A stretch of DNA of 33,324 nt from positions 1 through 33,324 of the forward strand of contig CAMWXE010000063.1 of the NCBI GenBank assembly GCA_947178145.1, in the 5' to 3' direction. The notes beneath the pieces are model-generated. The model had not been told where the DNA came from. It saw nothing but the letters and a program-made list of their open reading frames with translations, and did no database searches. Origin of the DNA: an uncultured Lachnospiraceae bacterium. GTDB taxonomy: Bacteria; Bacillota; Clostridia; Lachnospirales; Lachnospiraceae. Below, one piece after another: positions 1 through 6,134 of the stretch. Within the stretch, counting starts at the first letter, position 1, and every line of letters starts with the position of its first letter. The translations under genes and the position numbers were made by a program.

Positions 1-278
1 TCAGATAGGCTGACATGGTGTATGTATCTGATTTCTCGTCCAGTTCACTGATACGCAGCAGTTTCCTTTTCGTGGTCTTGCTTACCGTTTCACCCCTGAC
101 TGACTCTTTTTGGTAAATTCCACCGCGTTCTTATTTAAAAATTCGCCACATCCTGATTCTTCGGACAGGAAAAACCGGAAAGCACTCTGGCAAGCATTGG
201 CTCTCCGGCTTTATCATCATTTCCTAATGCCAGATAATCACGAATGTTGATATAAAAAAACTTATCATTGATCTGCAT
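1..278 (-). pseudogene. GNAT-family acetyltransferase toxin, broken and cut by window edge
   Basis: Reading from the ATG at 278, the frame gives MQINDKFFYINIRDYLALGN and on to a SGFSCPKNQDV segment, which I recognise as the N-terminus of a GNAT toxin common in Lachnospiraceae. It stops at 135-137. Restoring one T in the T-run complementary to A137-A141 re-opens the frame (NFLNKNAVEFTKKSQS). At about 95-96 a second defect appears. The next frame reads GETVSKTTKRKLLRISELDE, the family's later segment, so roughly 20 residues (the YLVF...IKPLTVR strand region expected in the family) are missing. The start overlaps the end of the antitoxin-like gene, as in a toxin-antitoxin operon. The frame runs off the left edge. 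Product is predicted to be non-functional. The family assignment is from memory of the sequence pattern. Confidence 0.75.
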
Positions 279-456
279 TCGCTTTCTCCCATTCTTTCAT
301 GAATTTTCTCAGTTCCTCTTCCCCTTTGATCTGCCTTGCAGCCACAGGAGTACGGACAGGACGGTTCTTGGCAGATTCTTCAATCGCATTGACGAACATC
401 TCCACCTGTTCCTTGCCGGAAATGACAAAATTCTTTGTGATACTTGAAGTTGCCAT
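265..456 (-). CDS. small antitoxin-like protein (63 aa), partner of GNAT toxin
   Basis: The 63-residue product starts MATSSITKNFVISGKEQVEM and ends WEKANADQ. The start at 456 is chosen because a strong AAAGGAGGTG site lies 7-8 nt upstream; the longer frame to 510 has no ribosome binding site. The gene overlaps the start of the adjacent GNAT reading frame by 14 nt, the usual layout of a type II toxin-antitoxin pair. I know this small family as the gene preceding GNAT acetyltransferases in Lachnospiraceae, but no biochemical role is known to me. It is intact whereas its putative toxin is wrecked. Alternative: an unrelated small DNA-binding or regulatory protein. Confidence 0.7.
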   Translation of the reverse strand: MATSSITKNFVISGKEQVEMFVNAIEESAKNRPVRTPVAARQIKGEEELRKFMKEWEKANADQ

Positions 457-515
457 AATAAACACCTCCTTTGTTAGTATGGTTCTTCCGTTACAATTCA
501 TACTTTTCAATCTCT

Positions 516-544
516 ATTTTATTATTTTATATCGGTTAATGCAA
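516..544 (-). promoter_or_regulatory. sigma-A promoter for the antitoxin-like gene
   Basis: On the minus strand TTGCAT (539-544) is followed by 17 nt and TAAAAT (516-521). It lies 60 nt upstream of the start at 456. Confidence 0.55.
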
Positions 545-564
545 CAAAACATTTTAAGAATTTT

Positions 565-711
565 CTATAACTTTTTCCGCTTGCTATCCCGCCTTGCCGC
601 TTCCAGGCCGTCCATGCCGCCCATGTTGATATCCAGGAAAACGATGCCGCACTCCCGTATGTAATCCATATCCCCGCAAAGCTCCGCACCAGAGCCGTAT
701 TCCCTTATCAG
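565..711 (-). pseudogene. response-regulator receiver domain fragment
   Basis: The frame reads LIREYGSGAELCGDMDYIRE then CGIVFLDINMGGMDGLEAAR and stops at 565. The FLDINMxxMDGLEAAR stretch is the phospho-acceptor Asp strand plus following loop of a LytTR-type receiver domain. Everything before it and the DNA-binding domain after it are missing. It is fused out of frame to the reading frame on its 5' side. A dead remnant. Confidence 0.65.
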
Positions 712-850
712 TTTCTGCCTTTTTATTTCTTTCTGTTATTCTCTCTTTTATTTCATCAGAAGCCTCAAAGCCCTTTGTCACCTCATGCAAATCCTCTTTA
801 ATTTTCTCTTCAAATGTCGGACAGCGAATTTTCTTTCCTATCTCCCGCAC
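712..850 (-). other. unrecognised reading-frame remnant
   Basis: From a GTG at 848-850 the frame encodes a charged helical stretch (CPTFEEKIKEDLHEVTKGFE then ASDEIKERITERNKK) that runs into the receiver fragment out of frame. I do not recognise the family. The composition looks protein-coding, but no ribosome binding site or downstream partner survives, so it is probably the stub of a deleted gene. Confidence 0.3.
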
Positions 851-976
851 AAATACAGCGGATTAAAATCGAATATTCTAAATAATGTCTCCGCAATCCC
901 GCCGCTTTCCACGGCATTTTCTTATCTTGACGAATCCCCGTTCCTGCTTTATAGTTTTCAGTGTAACTGATTGGAC

Positions 977-1019
977 AAAAAAAGAGAAAGAACCCACCTT
1001 CCAAAGCTGTTCTTTCTCT
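977..1019 (-). terminator. intrinsic terminator, orphan
   Basis: The 11-bp arms AGAGAAAGAAC (983-993) and GTTCTTTCTCT (1009-1019) pair perfectly; a run of seven T follows on the minus strand (A977-A983 on plus). It would terminate minus-strand transcription, but no intact minus-strand gene ends here, so its gene has been lost. The surrounding stretch 851-1092 holds no gene I can support. Confidence 0.65.
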
Positions 1020-1092
1020 TACCACCCAGAGCACCTGCCATTCGGGACCGATCGTATCCCAGACGTGTGGCGTTGGTGCAGCTGATACTACC

Positions 1093-1416
1093 ATGATACG
1101 AGAAAAATCCCTTTTTTGCAAGTTAATCCGTATTAAATCTTCATCTAAATCCCTTTTTGATTCCTTTATGGAAGGATTCCGCCCGGAACTTAGGACCTGT
1201 CCATGCTGCGGCGCTAAGGGTTCCTGCCGTATCCATGCCTGTTATGGCCGTTCCATCACTGACTTCATCAACGGGAAAACTGTCCGTCATGAGCTCTGTA
1301 TCATGCGCCTTGTCTGCTCCTGTGGGCATACACATGCCATCCTTCCGGATTTTATCATCCCTTACTCCGGATACGGACTGTTCTTTATCCTCCGTGTTCT
1401 TGCGGAGTACTTTGCG
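1093..1416 (+). pseudogene. DUF6431 (transposase-like) N-terminal fragment
   Basis: The frame starts MIREKSLFCKLIRIKSSSKS and continues through a zinc-finger-like CPCCGAKGSCRIHACYGRSI and the Cys-containing CSCGHTHAILPD stretch to FFILRVLAEYF. This is the N-terminal region of the DUF6431 family found in Lachnospiraceae insertion elements. At about 1410 homology stops because antisense group II intron sequence begins; the frame then runs on without meaning to 1704. The catalytic and DNA-binding parts expected further on are absent. Confidence 0.6.
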
Positions 1417-1701
1417 ACACCGAGTTTCTGCAATCCCCATTGTCGTTTCTTAGGTACTTTCCATTGCTTCCAGATGATTACACGCAGTCTTGTTTACCTG
1501 TGCTATCCCCTGCTGGATTACTCTGTCCATAACTGTTGGTATCCCCAGTTTTCTTTTACTCCCGTTTGGCTTGGGTATTTCTACCCTTCTTACTGGTTGC
1601 GGCTTATAACTCCTTTTCCTAATCTGCTCTCTGATACTGTCCCAGTTTTTACGGATATATCCGTCAAGTTCTTCCATCTCCATGCCGTCCACGCTCACCA
1701 A
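1408..1701 (-). pseudogene. group II intron reverse transcriptase/maturase, internally deleted
   Basis: Two pieces of an intron-encoded protein are joined. 1497-1701 encodes the N-terminal RT region, including KPQPVRRVEIPKPNGSKRKL and GIPTVMDRVIQQ. After a junction near 1488-1497 another frame (about 1408-1490) encodes RLRVIIWKQWKVPKKRQWGL QKLGVA in two runs, which is the C-terminal part of the protein after domain X. The whole catalytic RT core and most of the maturase domain are gone. The flanking intron RNA ends were not recognised. The junction with the DUF6431 fragment at about 1410 suggests insertion into, or recombination with, that element. Confidence 0.7.
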
Positions 1702-1718
1702 TAATGGAATCGCCCGTT

Positions 1719-2432
1719 CTATTTATCAATTCTTCGCAGCAGAATATTACACATAGCAATAGCTAAGGCAAAAATCAAAAGGAATAGCAAAAGGCTTTCA
1801 AACTTAAAAACGCTCTCTGTCATCAGTTTATATCCCAATGAGGCCGGAAATAGTTTTCCTATTGTTTGAAACGCCTTTGGAAGCAGTTCCATCGGAAACA
1901 TAATTCCAGACAGCATGGTAGAAGGTAAAAAAACAATAATAGAAAACATGGAAGTTTTCGCCTGGTCTTTTACCGCCAGACCAATTATACTGGCAATACT
2001 AAGCGATACCGCAATAAAAATAGCAAGGCTGATGAAGTACATCCCCGGATTTTCCGGTATTTCAGCTTGAAAAATAAGCGGTGCGGCAATATATAAAATA
2101 ATGCTCATAAGGAACAAATGAATATATGCTGAAATATTGGTTAAAGCAAGACCGAGATATAATGAAACACCATTCGCTTTGTAAACCTTTTTAATATCGC
2201 TTCCATAAATTTCAACAAGAGAGGGCGGCAGACCGATCAATGCCCCCATTGTCACACCAAATACAGTCATTGACTGAATAAGCGTATATCTCGCTTCCGG
2301 CATGACTGATGTAAAAATACCGCCCATAATTACAAAGAACAAAAGCGGCACGATATAGCAGGTGATAAGTAACGTCTTACTCCTTATATCTAACTTCCAT
2401 TGTAAAGAAATCCCGTACAAAAAAGCTCCCAT
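1719..2432 (-). CDS. ABC-2 type transporter permease
   Basis: A 237-residue integral membrane protein with about six hydrophobic segments (near residues 20-40, 55-75, 95-120, 135-155, 165-185, 212-232). This is the ABC-2 fold used with separate ATPases for drug, lipid or peptide export. The stop lies two bases beyond the end of the group II intron remnant zone. It starts 2 nt after the stop of the ATPase gene, so the two are co-translated from the MerR-ABC operon. No substrate can be read from the sequence; the MerR context suggests export of a toxic small molecule. Confidence 0.85.
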   Translation of the reverse strand: MGAFLYGISLQWKLDIRSKTLLITCYIVPLLFFVIMGGIFTSVMPEARYTLIQSMTVFGVTMGALIGLPPSLVEIYGSDIKKVYKANGVSLYLGLALTNISAYIHLFLMSIILYIAAPLIFQAEIPENPGMYFISLAIFIAVSLSIASIIGLAVKDQAKTSMFSIIVFLPSTMLSGIMFPMELLPKAFQTIGKLFPASLGYKLMTESVFKFESLLLFLLIFALAIAMCNILLRRIDK

Positions 2433-2434
2433 TG

Positions 2435-3244
2435 TTACTCCCCCTTTGCAATTTTGATAAAGTGCTGTTCCAGTGAACCGCGGTCTATCTGAATATCCAT
2501 GATCGTTTCTCCTTTTTCTTTGTACTGCATAAGCAGCGAAAGTATAGAGTCCCCGATATTTTCGGATTCATACTTTTCCGTTCCGCTTTCAGTTTGAATT
2601 GTGATATTATAATGCTTTCCGATTGTTTCGCCCAGCTGTTCGACAGTCCCGATAAAGGCAATTTTGCCGCCGGAAAGAATCGCAATCCGGTCACATAAAT
2701 TTTCAACTTCTGTCATATCATGGCTTGCTAATATGATTGTCTTTCCCATTGCTTTTAACTGCCGGATCTGCTCATGCAGAGATATCTGTCCCTCAACATC
2801 AAGCCCTGCGGTTGGTTCATCAAGAAACAGAATATCTGGATTTCGTGTCAATGCAAGTGCCAGATGAAGCCGCCGCTTTTGCCCGGTTGATAATTGATGG
2901 TACTGTTTTTTTGCAAGTTCATAGATACCAAGAGCGTCAAGCATTGTTTTATCAAGGGATGCCTTATTCCATTTCGCAACCAGTTTTACAGCTTCCAGTG
3001 CTTTCATATGATTCGGCAAAGAAGCCGACTGTAATTGAATTCCTATTATTCCATTCATCGTGACGCTTCCGCTGTCATATTTTCTTAAACCCTCGATACA
3101 TTCGAGAGATGTGGTTTTTCCTGCCCCATTTATGCCGAGTAAAGCAAAAATTTCTCCCTGCTGTACGCAAAAATCTAAACCGTTCAGTACAATGCGGGTT
3201 CCATAACTTTTTGTTAGGTTACTAATTTTTATAGCCTCATTCAT
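2435..3244 (-). CDS. ABC transporter ATP-binding protein (export type)
   Basis: A 269-residue ATPase with Walker A GINGAGKTT (about residue 37), Q-loop segment GIQLQSASLP, signature QLSTGQKRR, Walker B DILFLDEPTAGLD and H-loop LASHDMTE. The signature LSTGQ is a common variant of LSGGQ in drug-resistance ABC-2 ATPases. A C-terminal extension of about 60 residues follows, as in DrrA-like subunits. The start at 3244 overlaps the end of the MerR gene by 4 nt (ATGA), and the permease follows at once, forming a three-gene operon. Confidence 0.9.
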   Translation of the reverse strand: MNEAIKISNLTKSYGTRIVLNGLDFCVQQGEIFALLGINGAGKTTSLECIEGLRKYDSGSVTMNGIIGIQLQSASLPNHMKALEAVKLVAKWNKASLDKTMLDALGIYELAKKQYHQLSTGQKRRLHLALALTRNPDILFLDEPTAGLDVEGQISLHEQIRQLKAMGKTIILASHDMTEVENLCDRIAILSGGKIAFIGTVEQLGETIGKHYNITIQTESGTEKYESENIGDSILSLLMQYKEKGETIMDIQIDRGSLEQHFIKIAKGE

Positions 3245-4041
3245 TCTGTTTCCTCCTTAAATGGGTCAACGCCTAAACGGGAAAAATAAAAACCTAATGC
3301 CTGCTCAATATATCTGTTAGCAGCATCCAATTTCTCTTTCCATTCATGGTCTGTATTTTGAAATTGCCCTAATTCGATGAGTTTGGGAAGCATACTCATA
3401 TCTCCTCCTGTGAATTCTGTGATCATATTCCAGTAGGCTTTTGCAAAATTCTGCCCCTCATCACTATCCGCAGGAACACCTGCATTTTGAAGTCTTATTG
3501 CTTCGTCTTGAAGCTGCATGAAAGTGTCCAGAAATGCCATTCCGCTGTCTTTATCAAAATGGCTGCGGATATGGTCCAGAACCTGGTCATCAAAATGTTT
3601 AATCAGCCAATAGAAATCATTTTTCATCTGCAAATTAACAATAATATCGGCGTATTTTTTGAAGTCGACTGACTGCATCTGAAGGACTTCCTCCCGCAAC
3701 ACTTCCAGTTCCCTCAACGATTCAGACAGGCTTTCTATTTTTTGTCTGACAACGGCCGCCTGCTCCATTAAAACATCCGCAATCTCAGCCGGTGTATCAA
3801 GCGGAATAAGCCGGTTCTTAATATCATCCAAAGAAAAACCTAAATGTTTGAGGGACAAAATCTGATGAAGCTTTACGATGTCTTTATCTGTATATAATCT
3901 TCGACCTCCCTCACTCATGGCAGACGGGGATAGCAAACCCTCTCTGTCGTAATGTTGTAATGTCCGTACAGTAACGTCCATCTTTCCTGCAACTTCACCA
4001 ACGGTCATATAACCTTGTGGTATAGCTTTTTGTTTATCCAT
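3241..4041 (-). CDS. MerR family transcriptional regulator with ligand-binding C-terminus
   Basis: The start at 4041 is chosen because GAGGAGGTGTGAC precedes it; a longer frame to 4089 would run through the promoter. Of 266 residues, 12-80 form a MerR winged helix (MTVGEVAGKMDVTVRTLQHY DREGLLSPS). Residues 80-125 form the dimerising coiled coil. The rest (AYWNMITEFTGGDMSML and following) resembles the TipAS-type antibiotic-recognition domain. As first gene of a MerR-ATPase-permease operon it likely induces the exporter when it binds a hydrophobic drug. The promoter upstream has the long spacer that MerR activators untwist. Confidence 0.88.
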   Translation of the reverse strand: MDKQKAIPQGYMTVGEVAGKMDVTVRTLQHYDREGLLSPSAMSEGGRRLYTDKDIVKLHQILSLKHLGFSLDDIKNRLIPLDTPAEIADVLMEQAAVVRQKIESLSESLRELEVLREEVLQMQSVDFKKYADIIVNLQMKNDFYWLIKHFDDQVLDHIRSHFDKDSGMAFLDTFMQLQDEAIRLQNAGVPADSDEGQNFAKAYWNMITEFTGGDMSMLPKLIELGQFQNTDHEWKEKLDAANRYIEQALGFYFSRLGVDPFKEETE

Positions 4042-4058
4042 GTCACACCTCCTCAAAC

Positions 4059-4089
4059 AGTATATCTCATTACGCCGCGTCACAAGCAA
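4059..4089 (-). promoter_or_regulatory. MerR-type promoter with 19-bp spacer
   Basis: On the minus strand TTGCTT (4084-4089), 19 nt, TATACT (4059-4064). A 19-bp spacer instead of 17 is the hallmark of MerR-activated promoters. The spacer contains ACGCGGCGT, a short palindrome within GTGACG...CGTAAT, a plausible MerR dyad. The predicted 5' leader is only about 10 nt. Confidence 0.6.
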
Positions 4090-4180
4090 GCATTTTTGCG
4101 AAAATTTTGAATAGCTTTGCCGAAAAAGCGCCCCCGCTGATGAAGTTTCTAAGAATGTTATTGATACGCGGTTGAAATGT

Positions 4181-4205
4181 AAAAAAACAGGCAGAATCTG
4201 CCTGT
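4181..4205 (-). terminator. intrinsic terminator of the small helical-protein gene
   Basis: On the minus strand ACAGGCAG / CTGCCTGT pair around a 3-nt loop, followed by seven T. It starts 6 nt after the stop codon at 4212. Confidence 0.85.
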
Positions 4206-4211
4206 CTTCCT

Positions 4212-4646
4212 TTATAAAAACTCCCTGATATCCAGCGTCAGTTTCTCCTCAATATTGATCAGCCGTTTCGCGATATCCTTGGACTTCTCATCTGCTGCCT
4301 TGTACTGGTTCAGATACTTGTGCAGTGTCTTGACACCCATGTTGCAGCCGTCTGTCATCAGGTCCGCGATCGTGTGGTCGGACTCATTCATGACGAGCTT
4401 CATATTCGTCTTCATCCACGACATGCCCTTTGCCATGACATTCGGCTCCTTCCCGTCGTCGTGGTACTCTGTGAGCAGTGCCTGTATGTCTCCCTGCAGT
4501 TTTTCGTGTTTTGCCTTGCAGTCTTCCAGACATTTTCGCAGCTTGTCGTGGCTCACATACTCCATGACTTCGTCAATCGACGACACGCCCATCTTGATTC
4601 CCGCATCGCACTCCCGCAAAAGCCTGATTGTATCCTGTTCGATCAT
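4212..4646 (-). CDS. helical-bundle (ferritin-like) protein of unknown function
   Basis: The start at 4646 (MIEQDTIRLLRECDAGIKMG) is chosen because AGGAGGC lies 8 nt upstream; a longer frame to 4703 lacks a site. The 144 residues are almost all helical and charged, without signal peptide or membrane segment. The pattern of four long amphipathic helices and the TDGCNMGVKTLHKYLNQY stretch resemble small ferritin-like/DUF2383-type proteins common in Lachnospiraceae. No metal-binding EXXH motif is evident, so enzymatic activity is doubtful. It stands alone with its own terminator. Confidence 0.65.
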   Translation of the reverse strand: MIEQDTIRLLRECDAGIKMGVSSIDEVMEYVSHDKLRKCLEDCKAKHEKLQGDIQALLTEYHDDGKEPNVMAKGMSWMKTNMKLVMNESDHTIADLMTDGCNMGVKTLHKYLNQYKAADEKSKDIAKRLINIEEKLTLDIREFL

Positions 4647-4774
4647 TCCTTTATGCCTCCTGATTTTAGTGATATACTCCCGGCTCCTCGCATATTCAAA
4701 CACATCCGGCTCCGGGAATAACTATGGTTTCATAAAATCAGTATCTCCATCTGTGCAGAATTTATCCGCAGTAC

Positions 4775-5455
4775 CTACTTTCTGCGGAATGTCTGAAACA
4801 TTCCGATTATCATCAGTGCGATTGCAAGAATCTGTATCACGTGTCTAAACATATGCGGCATTACATCCATCAACAAAAGCCCGCATACATTGAGCATACA
4901 TCCGACTGCCCACAGGACAGACATGCATTTTTTGCTAATACCTGTCATTTTTTCCTCCAATCCCGCAATGATGACATTCAGTCTGATTACCGCATTCATC
5001 AGACCAGCCAGAATCGCGGTCAGCAAAATCGCAAAAATGTATCCCAGCTTAACCCCTTGTGATGCTCCCATATAAATCTCAAAAAACACAAGGAGCATCT
5101 CCACGATCGTCACTGCCTTGAACATCCTGCGTATTTTTTTGTAATGTTCGATGCTGGAAGCGCAATCTGTATACAGCTCAAACTTTCCTTCGGAAGCCTT
5201 TTTGCGCAGTATCACCCAATACCCCCATGTCTGGACAATCTCAATGCCTGCATCCTGCATCAATTCCCTGTAATCGCTGCTGACAGAAAACAACCGGTCA
5301 CTGAAATCAACCTGATAGACAAACGCACCTTTTTCGCACGATTCAAAACTGAAAAATCCGGCAAAAAATCGGTTCACCGCCCATCCGTCCGCCGCCATCC
5401 GGTTCAGCCATGCTGTCTCTGCGTCCTTGTCAAAGTACAAACGAAATTTTATCAT
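4775..5455 (-). CDS. DUF2812 membrane protein
   Basis: A 226-residue protein starting MIKFRLYFDKDAETAWLNRM. The first ~110 residues form the soluble DUF2812 domain (AWLNRMAADGWAVNRF, then YQVDFSD). Several hydrophobic helices follow (about residues 113-130, 135-158, 180-196, 200-218). DUF2812 proteins are typically encoded directly after a PadR regulator, as here (17-nt gap). They are thought to work with it in envelope or antimicrobial-peptide stress, though the mechanism is not known to me. Probably co-transcribed with DUF6440 and PadR. Confidence 0.85.
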   Translation of the reverse strand: MIKFRLYFDKDAETAWLNRMAADGWAVNRFFAGFFSFESCEKGAFVYQVDFSDRLFSVSSDYRELMQDAGIEIVQTWGYWVILRKKASEGKFELYTDCASSIEHYKKIRRMFKAVTIVEMLLVFFEIYMGASQGVKLGYIFAILLTAILAGLMNAVIRLNVIIAGLEEKMTGISKKCMSVLWAVGCMLNVCGLLLMDVMPHMFRHVIQILAIALMIIGMFQTFRRK

Positions 5456-5472
5456 TTCCTGATTCCTCCCCC

Positions 5473-5790
5473 TTATTTCCCCTTCATCAGCTCTGCGTTT
5501 CGCAACAATTCTTCCAGCCGCATTCTCTCCGCCTCAAAAATCTCTTTTCCCAAGTCTGTGATGATATATTCCTTTTTCTTTCTGGATTCAGTGTCGACAC
5601 TGTAGATGTCAATCCACTTCTTTTTCTGAAGCGTCTGTATCGCACCGTACAGCGTCCCTGCACCTAACACGACGCGCCCGTTCGTCAGCTGTTCTACCTC
5701 CTGAATGATTCCGTAGCCGTGATTCGGTTTCCTCACCGCCAGGAGAATATAATAGACAGCTTCCGTCAGCGGATTCTCTTTTTCTCCCAT
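5473..5790 (-). CDS. PadR family transcriptional regulator
   Basis: A 105-residue, subfamily-2 size PadR repressor. Residues 8-85 form the winged helix (AVYYILLAVRKPNHGYGIIQ EVEQLTNGRVVLGAGTLYGA), including the GYGI and LGxGTLYxxI signatures. A short C-terminal helix provides dimerisation. It is followed 17 nt later by DUF2812 and preceded by the small DUF6440 gene. The large inverted repeat at 6033-6084 overlapping the operon promoter is the obvious operator candidate, implying autorepression relieved by an unknown ligand. Confidence 0.9.
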   Translation of the reverse strand: MGEKENPLTEAVYYILLAVRKPNHGYGIIQEVEQLTNGRVVLGAGTLYGAIQTLQKKKWIDIYSVDTESRKKKEYIITDLGKEIFEAERMRLEELLRNAELMKGK

Positions 5791-5842
5791 AAGCTCACCC
5801 CGTTTCAGATTTTTGTCCTTTTTTAATGCATATTCGGGGAAA

Positions 5843-6004
5843 TTATGGTGTCACGGCCGGCTTTCCATCCTTGTCAAGCAAGGGTGTAAAACCTGCTGCA
5901 TTTCCGTTCCTGTGAAACACATAATTGACACCTGTTTCTGTGTCAACCCATATTTCAACCACATCAACCATTCCCTGACTGTAAACTTTCTTAAAACGAT
6001 CCAT
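5843..6004 (-). CDS. DUF6440 small protein (53 aa)
   Basis: A short gene starting at 6004 with AGGAGGAATCAGT before the ATG. The product begins MDRFKKVYSQGMVDVVEIWV and contains DTETGVNYVFHRNGNAAGFT with a PLLDKDGKP ending. This is the compact beta-rich DUF6440 signature (WVDTETGVNY...G.TPLLD..GKP) that I recognise from clostridial genomes. It is the first gene after the PadR-controlled promoter, 52 nt before PadR. Function unknown. Confidence 0.8.
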   Translation of the reverse strand: MDRFKKVYSQGMVDVVEIWVDTETGVNYVFHRNGNAAGFTPLLDKDGKPAVTP

Positions 6005-6032
6005 ACTGATTCCTCCTATTCATCGTCTCTCG

Positions 6033-6091
6033 ATATATCGTCAACTGATATATTCTGTATTCAATATATCAGTTGACGATATATTTGTCAA
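6033..6091 (-). promoter_or_regulatory. promoter inside a 22-bp inverted repeat (PadR operator candidate)
   Basis: Minus strand: TTGACA (6086-6091), 17 nt, TATATT (6063-6068), a near-perfect sigma-A promoter. Two perfect 22-bp inverted arms, 6033-6054 and 6063-6084, are separated by 8 nt. One arm fills the -10 and spacer; the other covers the transcription start and early leader. Each arm is itself a dyad (TATATC-N7-GATATA). This arrangement fits tight repression by two PadR dimers. Confidence 0.75.
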
Positions 6092-6092
6092 G

Positions 6093-6124
6093 AAAAAAAT
6101 CAGGAAACCTTTCCTGATTTTTTT
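6093..6124 (-). terminator. intrinsic terminator of blaR1-like gene
   Basis: AAATCAGGAAA / TTTCCTGATTT arms (6097-6107, 6110-6120) with T-runs on both strands. It lies 10 nt after the stop at 6135 and could also stop plus-strand transcription. Confidence 0.8.
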
Positions 6125-6134
6125 CTAATCATTT

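Noticed and set aside
810..1121. Open frame of about 100 codons on the minus strand (MQKRDFSRIMVVSAAPTPHV...)
   Set aside because: It runs straight through a strong intrinsic terminator hairpin with its T-tract and has no ribosome binding site; treated as non-coding.
1420..1704. Plus-strand continuation of the DUF6431 reading frame
   Set aside because: It is antisense to clear group II intron protein sequence, so the continuation is accidental.
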